Positions 51,112 through 60,139 of a stretch of 64,000 nucleotides of DNA are shown here, piece by piece. The translations under genes and the position numbers were made by a program. Under the pieces are notes generated by a model that saw nothing but the letters and a program-made list of their open reading frames with translations, was not told the origin of the DNA and ran no database searches. How positions within the stretch are numbered: position 1 is the stretch's first letter; each line of letters opens with the position of its first letter. The stretch spans positions 186,001-250,000 of the forward strand of contig JBKBLN010000003.1 in the NCBI GenBank assembly GCA_046296415.1. The letters are read 5' to 3'. Source of the stretch: CAYNRA01 sp046296415. Lineage in GTDB: Bacteria; Bacteroidota; Bacteroidia; Cytophagales; Spirosomataceae.

Positions 51112-53535
51112 ATGGATATAGTCCGCGAAATATCTCAACTTTATGAACTCTCGCTCGCCATTGGAGGTCAACTCACACTGACCGAATCTAGTGAGCAGTT
51201 CCTTCGCGTCTATATGCGTCAAATGAATTTGGATGCTGGTGCGTGTTGGATTCGGAAAAACCTTCTCGATCCCAGCGCCCCAATCAATCATTTTCAACGA
51301 CTGCACGAACAACCCGCTCAGTTTAGTACCTTAGAAACCCTGCCCTTACCCCTTGACTACGAGAAGAATCTAGCCCATTTGCCCGGATGGATTGCCGAGT
51401 CTTGTACCTGGGCTAACCCGTCCTTGGATGGTCTTCATGGCTTTCTTCCGATCGGTTCCTTGGGCTTCTTGCATGTATACTACTCCTCTGTCAACCAAGC
51501 CAAGGCTAGCTTCAGTACCTTGCATTTCAAAAAACTGGAAAAGGTACTTCAAAAATTGGCCTTAGACTGGAACTCCATTCTAAATCATACCCGCGTCATC
51601 ACCGAACAAAATGCCCGCCTGGCACTACAAAAAGAAGCTGAAAAGTTGGCATTGGTGGCCGAAAAAACGGATAACGCGATTTTAATCACCGATCCGTATG
51701 GAAAAATAGAATGGGTAAATCAAGGTTTTGTACGTTTAACTGGCTACACTGCCAGCGAAGCCATTGGTAAAAAACCAGGAAGCTTCCTACAAGGGCCCGA
51801 CACTTCTCAAGACACGGTAGCAGAAATATCCGCCCAATTGCGTGCCCAAAAAAGCTTTCGAACCGAATTAGTCAATTACCATAAATCTGGACAGCCCTAT
51901 TGGGTAGAGATTTCCATCCAACCTGTCTACAATACCAAAGGAGTTCTACAATATTTTATTGCCATCGAAAACAACATCGACGACCGTAAACAAAAAGAAG
52001 CTGAACTGAAAGAAGCCTGGGAAAAAGCCCAAGAAGGTAGCCGAATCAAACAGGAATTTTTGTCTGTCATAAGTCACGAGATCCGGACACCCCTAAATGC
52101 CATTGCCGGCATGACAGACCTCCTTCGACAAACCCATTTGACTAGCCAACAAGCTGAATTCCTTCAAAACATCCGACTTTCTTCAGATAATTTGAAGGCC
52201 ATCATTGATGGTATTTTTGACCTCTCAACCCTGGATGCAGGTGAGCTTTCCATTCAGTCGATTCCTTTTAATTTGAAGCAAATGCTTCAAAATATCGTCT
52301 TAGGGAATGAACTCAAAGCAGAAGAAAAAGGGGTTGGGCTGTTTTTAAAATTTGATCCCCGAGCGGAAGTAAGCCTGATCGGAGATCCGGTTCGACTTTC
52401 TCAAGTTCTGTTGCATCTCGTTTCCAATGCCATTAAATTTACATCCATTGGCCGAATACAATTGGAGCTTCGCCTCGTGACCCGGATGCAAAATGCCCTG
52501 GTAGTCGAGTTTATCGTAGAAGATACAGGTAAAGGAATACCGTCCCATCTCCAAGAAAAAATCTTCGATGAATTTACCCAGGAAGACTCCAGCCACAGTC
52601 GACGGTACGGAGGCACTGGAGTGGGCTTAAGTATTTCTAAAAAACTGGTTCAATTGATGGGCGGCGAATTGCGACTTCAAAGCCGCGTCGGACATGGAAC
52701 AAAAGTATCCTTTATCATTGGTTTCCCATTGCACGAAGGACAGATCGACGAAATTCAGGTTGAAAACCAACCCGCTTCTCAAGTATTGATCGGCAAGAAA
52801 GTCTTGTTGGTAGAAGACAACGCCATGAACCAGTTTTTTGCACGTAAACTACTGGAAGGCTGGGGCATTGAAGTCGGATTGGCTGAAAATGGAATTGACG
52901 CCATTTCAAAATTCAACCAGCGATACTTTGATCTTATTCTTATGGATATCCAAATGCCTGAAATGGATGGTTTGGAAGCCACCCGAAGAATTCGTCAGGA
53001 AAATAAAATTATTCCAATAATTGCCCTCACAGCTCTTACCATCAAGGGCGAATCTGAAAAATTATTGGCTGCTGGATTTACTGATTTTATGTCGAAACCC
53101 TTTGAAGCTGAAGAACTCCAGAAAAAGTTACTCATTCACATGGTGCATAATCGGCGTTATGCGTTGGAAACCGAAAAATCGAAAGCAACCAATGGTCAGC
53201 CGATTTTCAGTACACACCTTCTTCGGCAAATGATGAAAGATAACCCGGAGCAAGTCCGCCGGATGGAACTGTTATTCATAGATCAAGCGGAAAAAACAAT
53301 TAAAGAATTTGCCAAAGGGCTATTATTGCAAGACTGGTCTGCTATTGCTCACGAGGCCCATAAAATCAAGGCCTCCATCGATATTCTTCAGATTCACTCC
53401 TTGAAAAGGCCTATACGAGCATTGGAGGCAGCCTCCCGTGGAGATGTTTCGTCGGATGAACTGATTCAGCACACCACAACCATTATCCGGACCTTAACCG
53501 ATGTAACCGAACAAATGCGGTCCTTAACCGTCTAA
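51112..53535 (+). CDS. Hybrid histidine kinase: GAF-like, PAS, HisKA, HATPase, REC, Hpt
   Basis: The 807-aa cytoplasmic protein has an N-terminal GAF-like region (about 1-165) and a PAS domain (about 178-300, GRPFL-type segment GKKPGSFLQGPDT). The phospho-acceptor His322 is in SHEIRTP. The ATPase domain follows (SNAIKFT, DTGKGIP, GGTGVGLSISKKL). A receiver with Asp612 (LILMDIQMP) and a C-terminal Hpt domain with His750 (HEAHKIKAS) complete it. It could run a full phosphorelay to a separate receiver. Candidate targets nearby are the sigma-54 regulator and the receiver/sugar transferase. Confidence 0.94.
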   Translation: MDIVREISQLYELSLAIGGQLTLTESSEQFLRVYMRQMNLDAGACWIRKNLLDPSAPINHFQRLHEQPAQFSTLETLPLPLDYEKNLAHLPGWIAESCTWANPSLDGLHGFLPIGSLGFLHVYYSSVNQAKASFSTLHFKKLEKVLQKLALDWNSILNHTRVITEQNARLALQKEAEKLALVAEKTDNAILITDPYGKIEWVNQGFVRLTGYTASEAIGKKPGSFLQGPDTSQDTVAEISAQLRAQKSFRTELVNYHKSGQPYWVEISIQPVYNTKGVLQYFIAIENNIDDRKQKEAELKEAWEKAQEGSRIKQEFLSVISHEIRTPLNAIAGMTDLLRQTHLTSQQAEFLQNIRLSSDNLKAIIDGIFDLSTLDAGELSIQSIPFNLKQMLQNIVLGNELKAEEKGVGLFLKFDPRAEVSLIGDPVRLSQVLLHLVSNAIKFTSIGRIQLELRLVTRMQNALVVEFIVEDTGKGIPSHLQEKIFDEFTQEDSSHSRRYGGTGVGLSISKKLVQLMGGELRLQSRVGHGTKVSFIIGFPLHEGQIDEIQVENQPASQVLIGKKVLLVEDNAMNQFFARKLLEGWGIEVGLAENGIDAISKFNQRYFDLILMDIQMPEMDGLEATRRIRQENKIIPIIALTALTIKGESEKLLAAGFTDFMSKPFEAEELQKKLLIHMVHNRRYALETEKSKATNGQPIFSTHLLRQMMKDNPEQVRRMELLFIDQAEKTIKEFAKGLLLQDWSAIAHEAHKIKASIDILQIHSLKRPIRALEAASRGDVSSDELIQHTTTIIRTLTDVTEQMRSLTV

Positions 53536-53538
53536 CTC

Positions 53539-54420
53539 ATGGAAAATCCTCTTGTATCCATTATCACGGTCAACTTTAATCAAACCCAAGTTACCTTGGA
53601 ACTCTTGGCCTCTTTGCAAAAAATTTCCTACAGCCCAATAGAAGTATGGGTGGTGGACAATGGATCTAAAGAGGACCCCCAAAGTGTGATTCAGGATGCT
53701 TTCCCGGAGGTTCGGGTCATACGTAGCAACCAAAATCTGGGGTTTGCTGGTGGAAACAATTTAGCCATTACGCAGGCCAATGGACAATACTTTATGTTTC
53801 TCAATAACGATACCGAGGTTCAAACAGACTTTCTAGAACCTTTGGTCGAACACATGGAAAAACATAAATCCACCGGAGTATGCGCCTCGAAATTGCGTTT
53901 TTTTCACGGTGAGCAACGAATTCAATTCGCTGGCTCTACCCCGTTGCACCCAGTAAAAATTCAAAGTTTTGCCCTGGGATTTGGTCAACGAAATGAAGAG
54001 TATGTAGATCAAGCCCAACCCACACATTTAGCCCATGGCGCGGCCATGATGGTACGCTCCTCAGTCATAACGGCCGTCGGACTCATGCCTGAAGAGTATT
54101 TTCTTTATTACGAGGAGATCGATTGGTGTGAACGTATCAAAGAAGCGGGATACCAAATTTGGTACATACCCAATTCTGTGGTGTTTCACAAAGAATCCAT
54201 GAGTGTAGGAAAACAAAGCCCGCTGCAGGTTTATTACAAAACACGGAACCGCATTTGGTTGGCCAAGAAATGGAGAAAAGGTTGGACACTGAAAAAATCC
54301 ATGGCCTATTTAGCCATTGCAGGGATTCGGGATTACCTGAGGTACTCGTTTAAAAGGCAATGGCCCTTGGCTAAATCGGTTTGGAAAGCTTGGAGATGGC
54401 ATTTAAGCCCATCGAACTAG
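53539..54420 (+). CDS. Glycosyltransferase family 2, rhamnosyltransferase-like
   Basis: The 293-aa protein is a soluble-type GT-A enzyme: VSIITVNFNQTQVTLELL, then VDNGSKED, LGFAGGNNLAI, FLNNDTEV, and later YYEEIDWCERIKEAGY, a pattern common in rhamnosyltransferases. It follows the hybrid kinase gene by 3 bp, so sensor and polymer enzyme are on one transcript. Its 3' end overlaps the convergent second kinase gene by 18 bp. Confidence 0.92.
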   Translation: MENPLVSIITVNFNQTQVTLELLASLQKISYSPIEVWVVDNGSKEDPQSVIQDAFPEVRVIRSNQNLGFAGGNNLAITQANGQYFMFLNNDTEVQTDFLEPLVEHMEKHKSTGVCASKLRFFHGEQRIQFAGSTPLHPVKIQSFALGFGQRNEEYVDQAQPTHLAHGAAMMVRSSVITAVGLMPEEYFLYYEEIDWCERIKEAGYQIWYIPNSVVFHKESMSVGKQSPLQVYYKTRNRIWLAKKWRKGWTLKKSMAYLAIAGIRDYLRYSFKRQWPLAKSVWKAWRWHLSPSN

Positions 54421-56853
54421 GACCTTCCGAAGACGCTCCAGGTGGGCCCCAACTCCCTCTAAAAACTGCTTAATATCGGGATACGTTTGCTCCCAAGTAG
54501 CCCCGGCACGCGCCTTAGATTCGATCGTTTGTAATTGGGCACTTACCTCCGGAAGGCCCACCATGGCAAAAGAGGGTTTAATTTTATGGGCTAATTTCCC
54601 GATGTTCTCCAGATCTTGGTTCAATATACCTGCCTGAATTTTTTCAATATCAGGGGGAATCGCCTGGAAAAAGACCTGAATCATATCCCGAGCATAGGAT
54701 ATCTGTTGGTCAAATTGGTCTAGGATAATTTTCTCTATGGGGTCCTCCATCTGCATGACAGGCTCAGTAGGTGTCGTTTCAGGGAAAATCAGGGGAGTTT
54801 CATCGATTGAGGTATCGGGGGCCAAATGTTGCAAAAGCACTTCTTTTAATTGGTCGGGGCGATAGGGCTTAGGTAAATAGCCTTGCATTCCGGCTGCTAC
54901 GCTTTTTTCCACCTCTTCGGTTGTCGCGGTGGCCGTTAAGGCGATGATCTTGGCCGAATGATTTGGATTATTTGGATTAGACCGGATCTCCTCCGTTATT
55001 TGATACCCGTCCGTATCGGGTAATCGGATATCCATCAGGATCAAATCGAATTTCTCGGAAAAACACTGCGCCAGAGCTTGCTGTCCGGTTTCGGCGATGG
55101 CGTACGGGACATTCCATTTTCCAAAGAGTCCCTCCAAATACTTTAAGTTCATGGGGTTATCCTCCACGACGAGAACTTTTTTCCCCTGCCAATTGACCTC
55201 GGTGGCTGATAAATCGATCCGCTGGGAGGAACTCACGATACCACTATCTCGGAGCGGGAGGGTAAAACTAAAGGTAGATCCAACTCCTTTTTCACTTTCA
55301 ACGCTGATCTCCCCTCCGTGTAGGTTCACCAATTGCTTGACGATAGCCAATCCAAGACCTGTACCGCCAAACTTTGATTTTACCTCAACATTTCCTTGTT
55401 TAAAACTATCAAAGATATGCTCGACTTCCTGTGGCGTCATGCCAATACCTGAGTCAATCACTTTAAATTCAGTCATTAGAAAGTCTCCTACTACACACAA
55501 AAGAACGACTTCCAACCGAACAATTCCATTTTCAGTAAACTTCATGGCATTACTCAGAAGATTCATGACGATTTGCGTCACGAATGTCGAATCCCCTATC
55601 ACAGATCGTTGAATCTCATCGTCAAACTCAAATTCCAATCGAATATTTTTCCGATCTGCCTGTGCCCGGAACGTATGTAAGACTCCCTGGAGGAGATCTT
55701 TGAGTTGAAACACCTGGTCAACAACTTGCATCTCACCGGCGTCAATTTTGGAGATATCCAATATATCCGAAACAAGATTCAAGAGGGTTTCCGTAGAATA
55801 ATGGATGGCATTGAGGTAATCTTTTTGCTTCTCCGACATGTCGGTATCGGAAAGCAGGTGGGTCATGCCAATAATCGCATTAATGGGTGTACGAATTTCA
55901 TGGCTCATATTGGCCAAAAAGCGCTTTTCAGCATTTCGTGCCTCTTCGGCGATTTGACGTGCCTCTTGGAGCACTTCCTCCATTTTTTTTCTTTCGGTGA
56001 TGTCCAGATGAATCCCAATCGAACCCACTACTTTTCCGTCCTCATCAAAAATGGGAGCCCCCGAAACGATTACCCACAAGGGCTCTCCGTTCTTTTTTCG
56101 AATAGGAACTTCATAGGCGCCGGGGGTTCCTGTCTCTCTGATCTTATTTTGATCTTCCACAAGCCGTCTAAAAACTTCGTCCCCAAGAAGTATCTCAGAG
56201 GCCTTTTGGCCAATTAGCTCCGCCTCTTCATAACCGGTAAGCTCACAAAAACGGCTGTACGCCCGGATGATAACGTCATGGAGATCCACTTCCAAAATAC
56301 CCAAGCTCATATTTTCTATGATCCCCCGGTACTTTTCTTCGCTTTTTCGAATGATCTCCTGCACATTTCGTTGCTCGGTTACGTCTCGGTACTGCCACAA
56401 ATGACCATGGTATTCTCCTTGATCAGAAAAAATAGGAATGTAATCACGCTCAAAAACACGAAAATCAGTTGTATACAACAACTGACGTGTCACCAATTTT
56501 CGATCCGCCAAACATTTTTCAATCCCCTCCACAAACTGGTCTGGCTGTAAAAAAAGGAATTTGGCTCCTTCCGCGGCTTGTTGGCAACTTTGCCCAATCA
56601 AAGACTCTGGAACCAAAGGAATTTGCATCAAATCACAAAATCGCTGGTTGACAACCACAACTTCTCGAAATTCATTCTCGAGCAACACAGCCGTCTGTAA
56701 ATGTGTAATCAACAATTCGTATTGTCGATTGATTCGACGAACTAAACCGTCAGTCTCCTCCAAAGTTTGGGTCAAACGCAAAACCTCTCTCTTCAAGCGT
56801 TCATTTTCTTGAATTAGGTCATTTGACATGGAAAAAGAAGCCGACGAATCCAT
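54403..56853 (-). CDS. Hybrid histidine kinase: coiled coil, two PAS, HisKA, HATPase, REC, Hpt
   Basis: The 816-aa protein begins with a coiled coil (ENERLKREVLRLTQTLEETD) and two PAS domains (about 45-160 and 165-290). The second includes NMSLGILEVDLHDV. HisKA has NMSHEIRTPINAI at about residue 315. The ATPase boxes are SNAMKFT, DSGIGMTP and GGTGLGLAIVKQL. A receiver with LILMDIRLPDTDG and a C-terminal Hpt with AHKIKPSF follow. It shares the architecture of the kinase encoded at 51-53 kb but has a different sensory part. No membrane segment is present. It is divergent from the second exopolysaccharide operon. Confidence 0.94.
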   Translation of the reverse strand: MDSSASFSMSNDLIQENERLKREVLRLTQTLEETDGLVRRINRQYELLITHLQTAVLLENEFREVVVVNQRFCDLMQIPLVPESLIGQSCQQAAEGAKFLFLQPDQFVEGIEKCLADRKLVTRQLLYTTDFRVFERDYIPIFSDQGEYHGHLWQYRDVTEQRNVQEIIRKSEEKYRGIIENMSLGILEVDLHDVIIRAYSRFCELTGYEEAELIGQKASEILLGDEVFRRLVEDQNKIRETGTPGAYEVPIRKKNGEPLWVIVSGAPIFDEDGKVVGSIGIHLDITERKKMEEVLQEARQIAEEARNAEKRFLANMSHEIRTPINAIIGMTHLLSDTDMSEKQKDYLNAIHYSTETLLNLVSDILDISKIDAGEMQVVDQVFQLKDLLQGVLHTFRAQADRKNIRLEFEFDDEIQRSVIGDSTFVTQIVMNLLSNAMKFTENGIVRLEVVLLCVVGDFLMTEFKVIDSGIGMTPQEVEHIFDSFKQGNVEVKSKFGGTGLGLAIVKQLVNLHGGEISVESEKGVGSTFSFTLPLRDSGIVSSSQRIDLSATEVNWQGKKVLVVEDNPMNLKYLEGLFGKWNVPYAIAETGQQALAQCFSEKFDLILMDIRLPDTDGYQITEEIRSNPNNPNHSAKIIALTATATTEEVEKSVAAGMQGYLPKPYRPDQLKEVLLQHLAPDTSIDETPLIFPETTPTEPVMQMEDPIEKIILDQFDQQISYARDMIQVFFQAIPPDIEKIQAGILNQDLENIGKLAHKIKPSFAMVGLPEVSAQLQTIESKARAGATWEQTYPDIKQFLEGVGAHLERLRKVLVRWA

Positions 56854-57041
56854 AATTACTAGTTCAACTTTAAGGCTTTGTACCCTAAAGTAGGAGGCAA
56901 AAAGGGTGTAGAGGTGGAATTTGCCAACAAATAAAAGTAAAGTCCATCAACTAAAAAAAATTTATCCGCAAAATTAGTCGAGGTTATATCTAAATTAGAC
57001 TATTTCCAAGAACAAACTTCCTTTGTGGTCGATTTCTTTAA

Positions 57042-57057
57042 TATACCTTAAAGTATA
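57042..57057. promoter_or_regulatory. Possible activator site upstream of the sigma-54 promoter
   Basis: TATACCTTAAAGTATA is symmetric at 14 of 16 positions and lies about 50 bp upstream of the -24 element, a distance suitable for a sigma-54 enhancer-binding site. No second copy was found, so this is only a candidate. Confidence 0.3.
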
Positions 57058-57108
57058 AAAAAATCACAACATGTCAAATTTTTATATTTTCTTTATACCA
57101 AAATGTCT

Positions 57109-57123
57109 TGGCACTAATTTTGC
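57109..57123 (+). promoter_or_regulatory. Sigma-54 (-24/-12) promoter of the exopolysaccharide operon
   Basis: TGGCAC, five bases, then TTGC gives the canonical GG-N10-GC spacing (GG at 57110-57111, GC at 57122-57123). The start of transcription would be about 12 bp further, giving a leader of roughly 28 bases before ATG 57163. It is the only full match to this consensus that I found in an intergenic region. Confidence 0.82.
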
Positions 57124-57162
57124 CATAGGTACATGTTGTATCATTAATCTTTACCTCTCGAC

Positions 57163-57891
57163 ATGAATGCATTGGTGTACCGGTATGGTGTACTTGGAAT
57201 CGTTTGGTGGTTCGGGTTCACCATGGCGTATGGTCAAGATAAAGTTTCGGTGGTTACGTTACCTCCGTTGCCTAAGCTTTTACAGTTAGCAGAAGAGCAT
57301 GCCCCTCGTTTAAAGCAACAACAATCTTTTTCAAATCAATTTGAACAGGGTATGCTGTTAAGCAAAAAGAAATGGACTGATAAGGTTTTTGTGGATATCG
57401 GTGCACAAACTTCGAACAACGGTGCGGTATTGAATGTAAACAACAACATTAGTGCGGGAGAGCTTACCTCCTTAAGTTTTCAAAATATCAATGCGGTTCG
57501 GGCAGGATTGACCATCCGCCTCTCAGTATTTGATTTGTATGGACGAAAAAATTTGGTGCAAGAGTCCAAGGCTTTATGGGATGCTTCGCGGCACATGGAG
57601 GATTTAGTTCGACTGGAGGTTCGAGAAAAAACCATTCAACTATATAAAGAAATTGAAATATCCAGCCGTGTTTTGGCCATTCAAGCCGACAAAAAATTTG
57701 CATTATATACCCAAAAACTATTATCAGAAAAAGAATTTCAAGCAGGGCAAATGCCTTTAGAAGAATTTACACGTGTGATTGAGTTGTATTCCTTGGCCGC
57801 CATAGCGTATGAAGAGGCTCGAGGTCGATACGAAACACTGCTAATGCAAATGGAAAACTGGGTGGGGACACCTCTCAAAAACGTCAAGTGA
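57163..57891 (+). CDS. Short TolC-like exported protein of the exopolysaccharide operon
   Basis: The 242-aa protein has an N-terminal signal region (GVLGIVWWFGFTMAYGQ). Its helical, Gln/Leu/Glu-rich body resembles one half of a TolC-family protein: LLQLAEEHAPRLKQQQ, GLTIRLSVFDLYGRKN and EFQAGQMPLEEFTRVIELY. Full TolC proteins are about twice as long, so this is half-size but not obviously truncated. It is the first gene downstream of the sigma-54 promoter and could be an envelope component of the export machine. Confidence 0.75.
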   Translation: MNALVYRYGVLGIVWWFGFTMAYGQDKVSVVTLPPLPKLLQLAEEHAPRLKQQQSFSNQFEQGMLLSKKKWTDKVFVDIGAQTSNNGAVLNVNNNISAGELTSLSFQNINAVRAGLTIRLSVFDLYGRKNLVQESKALWDASRHMEDLVRLEVREKTIQLYKEIEISSRVLAIQADKKFALYTQKLLSEKEFQAGQMPLEEFTRVIELYSLAAIAYEEARGRYETLLMQMENWVGTPLKNVK

Positions 57892-57895
57892 GCCT

Positions 57896-60139
57896 ATGGA
57901 TGCATTAGATTTTATTCGGTTGATCCGACGGCATCTTCTGCTGCTGATCTTTATCCCGTTTATCATGTCGGTCATTACCTATTTCCTAGTTCGCAATTCA
58001 CCAGCTGAATATGCCACTTCGGCGATGGTTTACACGGGAATTTCGACAGGAACGAGCATCGAGAGCATGGGCGAGAGTCGTCGAGACCAATTTGTGGTCA
58101 ACAACTCGTTTGAAAACCTAATCAACATCATTCGGTCCAAAGAAACTTTAAGGGAAGTAGCCTTTCGGACATTGGCCATCGTATTAGCCAAACCAACACC
58201 CGAAATAAAGGAGGATGCTCGGCTGCAACAAAAACTAGTTGAGTGGGTTCCTCAAGAAACCCAATATCGGGTGATCACACCCAATAATCCGGAACAAACC
58301 TACCTGAATCTTCAAAAGGCCTACCATGAAGACCCTAAAGAGGTAATCAAGCTCCTTTTCAATGAAGGGAAAACCCCGTTTAGTTTGCAAACTTTGGAAA
58401 GTATCAAGGCCAATCGGAAGGGAAGCAGTGATATGGTGGACTTTGGCTATACATCCAATTTTCCCGCCCTTGGACAACTAACCATTCAAGTCTTGTTGGA
58501 TGTGTTTATTAAGAAATACCGCGAACTCAAATCCGTAGAATCCGGCAACGTGGTGGAGTATTTCCAAACCAAATTGGTGGAAATTCGAGCCGACCTCCAG
58601 GCCTCAGAGGCGTCAATGCAATCGTTTCGAGAGAATGGGAAGGTGATAAACTACGGGGAACAAACGAAAGTTTTAGCCATTCAAAAGGAAACTATCTCCG
58701 ATGAGAAATCGAAACTCATCGGTGAAATGGAGGCCTCTTTGAGTGCCATTAAAGCCATTGAACAAAAATTGACAGAAAGTAAATTTCTGATCGAGAAGAA
58801 CTCCGAACTCCTTCAGCAGAAGAATAAGTTGATCCAGATGGCCAATAACATGGTCCTCTCCAACAATTCGCTTACAGACCCCGTATTGCAAGAGCAGAAC
58901 ATTCAAAAACAAGAGGAAGTACTTCGCAATGAAATCCAAAAACTGTATGACCGAAGCTACACCACCGAAAATCTAGACATCAAGCCCCTCCTTCAAAATT
59001 GGATGGAGCAGCTGATTATGGTGGAAAAGAATCGAGTAAAAGCGACCGTTCTGGACCGTCGTCTTAAAGAAATCAATGTCGACTACTCCCGATTTGCACC
59101 CATCGGATCCAACATGGAACGGTTGTCACGTGAAATCTCGGTGCATGAACAATCGTATATTCAGACACTCCATGACCTCAACATGGCGCTCCTAAAAAAG
59201 CAAAACATTGAGATTTCCTCCAAACTGAATGTCGTGGACCGCCCAACCACCGTCAAACTACCTGGGAAAAAAGCCATGTTGATCCTGTTGGCCGGTGTAG
59301 TGGGTTTTGTCTTGGTATTGAGCCTCCTACTCACGTTTGAATTAACCGACAAAACACTCCGAAACCCATCCCGAGCCGAACGATTCCTACAAACAGATCT
59401 ATTGGGGGCAATGCCGGATGGCAGTCAAAAGTCTCCTTCGTCTACCACTTCCTCCCATGTCTTGGTGAATCAGTTTTTCTCCAAAATGAAGATTCAACAG
59501 GAGAAGGTCCGACTCATATTTATAGCTTCAAACTTAGTGGATGAAGGCAAGACCTATATTGGGCAACGCCTAGTGGAAAAGTTGAGATTGGACGGGTTGA
59601 TCAACCCTGAAGTGGGTCAGTCAAGTGCCCAAGTAGGAATCTATCAAAAATTATCGGATTACTTTAAGTTAGATCCCAATCGCGTACTTTGGATTTCGTC
59701 AGAAAAGCAAGACCAATCCACCCCACACCCAGATGATTACCGATATCCCGATTCATTACCTCTGAATGAATTATCTAAGGTAGAACAATTTATTCCGCAT
59801 CGGAATCTTCCGTTGGAGGATTTCACTTACATTGTGATCGAAATACCACCGATGATCTTGGGTAATATTCCGATTAGTTTACTCCGGAAAGCGGACTTCG
59901 TCATTCATGTCGTAGGAGCCAATCGATCTTGGAAAAAACAAGATAAAAAACTCCTTTCCTTGTATGAACGTAACAAAATTCCCTTTGGCTTGCTATTGAA
60001 TGGCGTTCCTTGGCATTCCATTGAAAATGTACTTCCCGAATCGGAGGTAAAACAGGCCAAATGGAAATCGTATATTAAACGGTTAATTCGTTTTGAATTC
60101 AATCGAAAACAGTGGAAGAGAAATGCAAAAAAGACCTGA
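57896..60139 (+). CDS. Wzz/Wzc-like chain-length protein with degenerate kinase domain
   Basis: The 747-aa protein has a Wzz membrane helix near the N-terminus (LLLIFIPFIMSVITYFLV), a long coiled-coil periplasmic region (about 60-440) and a second helix (AMLILLAGVVGFVLVLSLLL). A BY-kinase-like cytoplasmic domain follows (about 500-747). In that domain the Walker A region reads SNLVDEGKT, Walker A' (DxDxR) is missing, and Walker B is VIEIPP instead of the usual Asp form. The tyrosine-rich tail is absent. It therefore probably controls chain length as a pseudo-kinase. It lies 4 bp after the TolC-like gene. Confidence 0.88.
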   Translation: MDALDFIRLIRRHLLLLIFIPFIMSVITYFLVRNSPAEYATSAMVYTGISTGTSIESMGESRRDQFVVNNSFENLINIIRSKETLREVAFRTLAIVLAKPTPEIKEDARLQQKLVEWVPQETQYRVITPNNPEQTYLNLQKAYHEDPKEVIKLLFNEGKTPFSLQTLESIKANRKGSSDMVDFGYTSNFPALGQLTIQVLLDVFIKKYRELKSVESGNVVEYFQTKLVEIRADLQASEASMQSFRENGKVINYGEQTKVLAIQKETISDEKSKLIGEMEASLSAIKAIEQKLTESKFLIEKNSELLQQKNKLIQMANNMVLSNNSLTDPVLQEQNIQKQEEVLRNEIQKLYDRSYTTENLDIKPLLQNWMEQLIMVEKNRVKATVLDRRLKEINVDYSRFAPIGSNMERLSREISVHEQSYIQTLHDLNMALLKKQNIEISSKLNVVDRPTTVKLPGKKAMLILLAGVVGFVLVLSLLLTFELTDKTLRNPSRAERFLQTDLLGAMPDGSQKSPSSTTSSHVLVNQFFSKMKIQQEKVRLIFIASNLVDEGKTYIGQRLVEKLRLDGLINPEVGQSSAQVGIYQKLSDYFKLDPNRVLWISSEKQDQSTPHPDDYRYPDSLPLNELSKVEQFIPHRNLPLEDFTYIVIEIPPMILGNIPISLLRKADFVIHVVGANRSWKKQDKKLLSLYERNKIPFGLLLNGVPWHSIENVLPESEVKQAKWKSYIKRLIRFEFNRKQWKRNAKKT

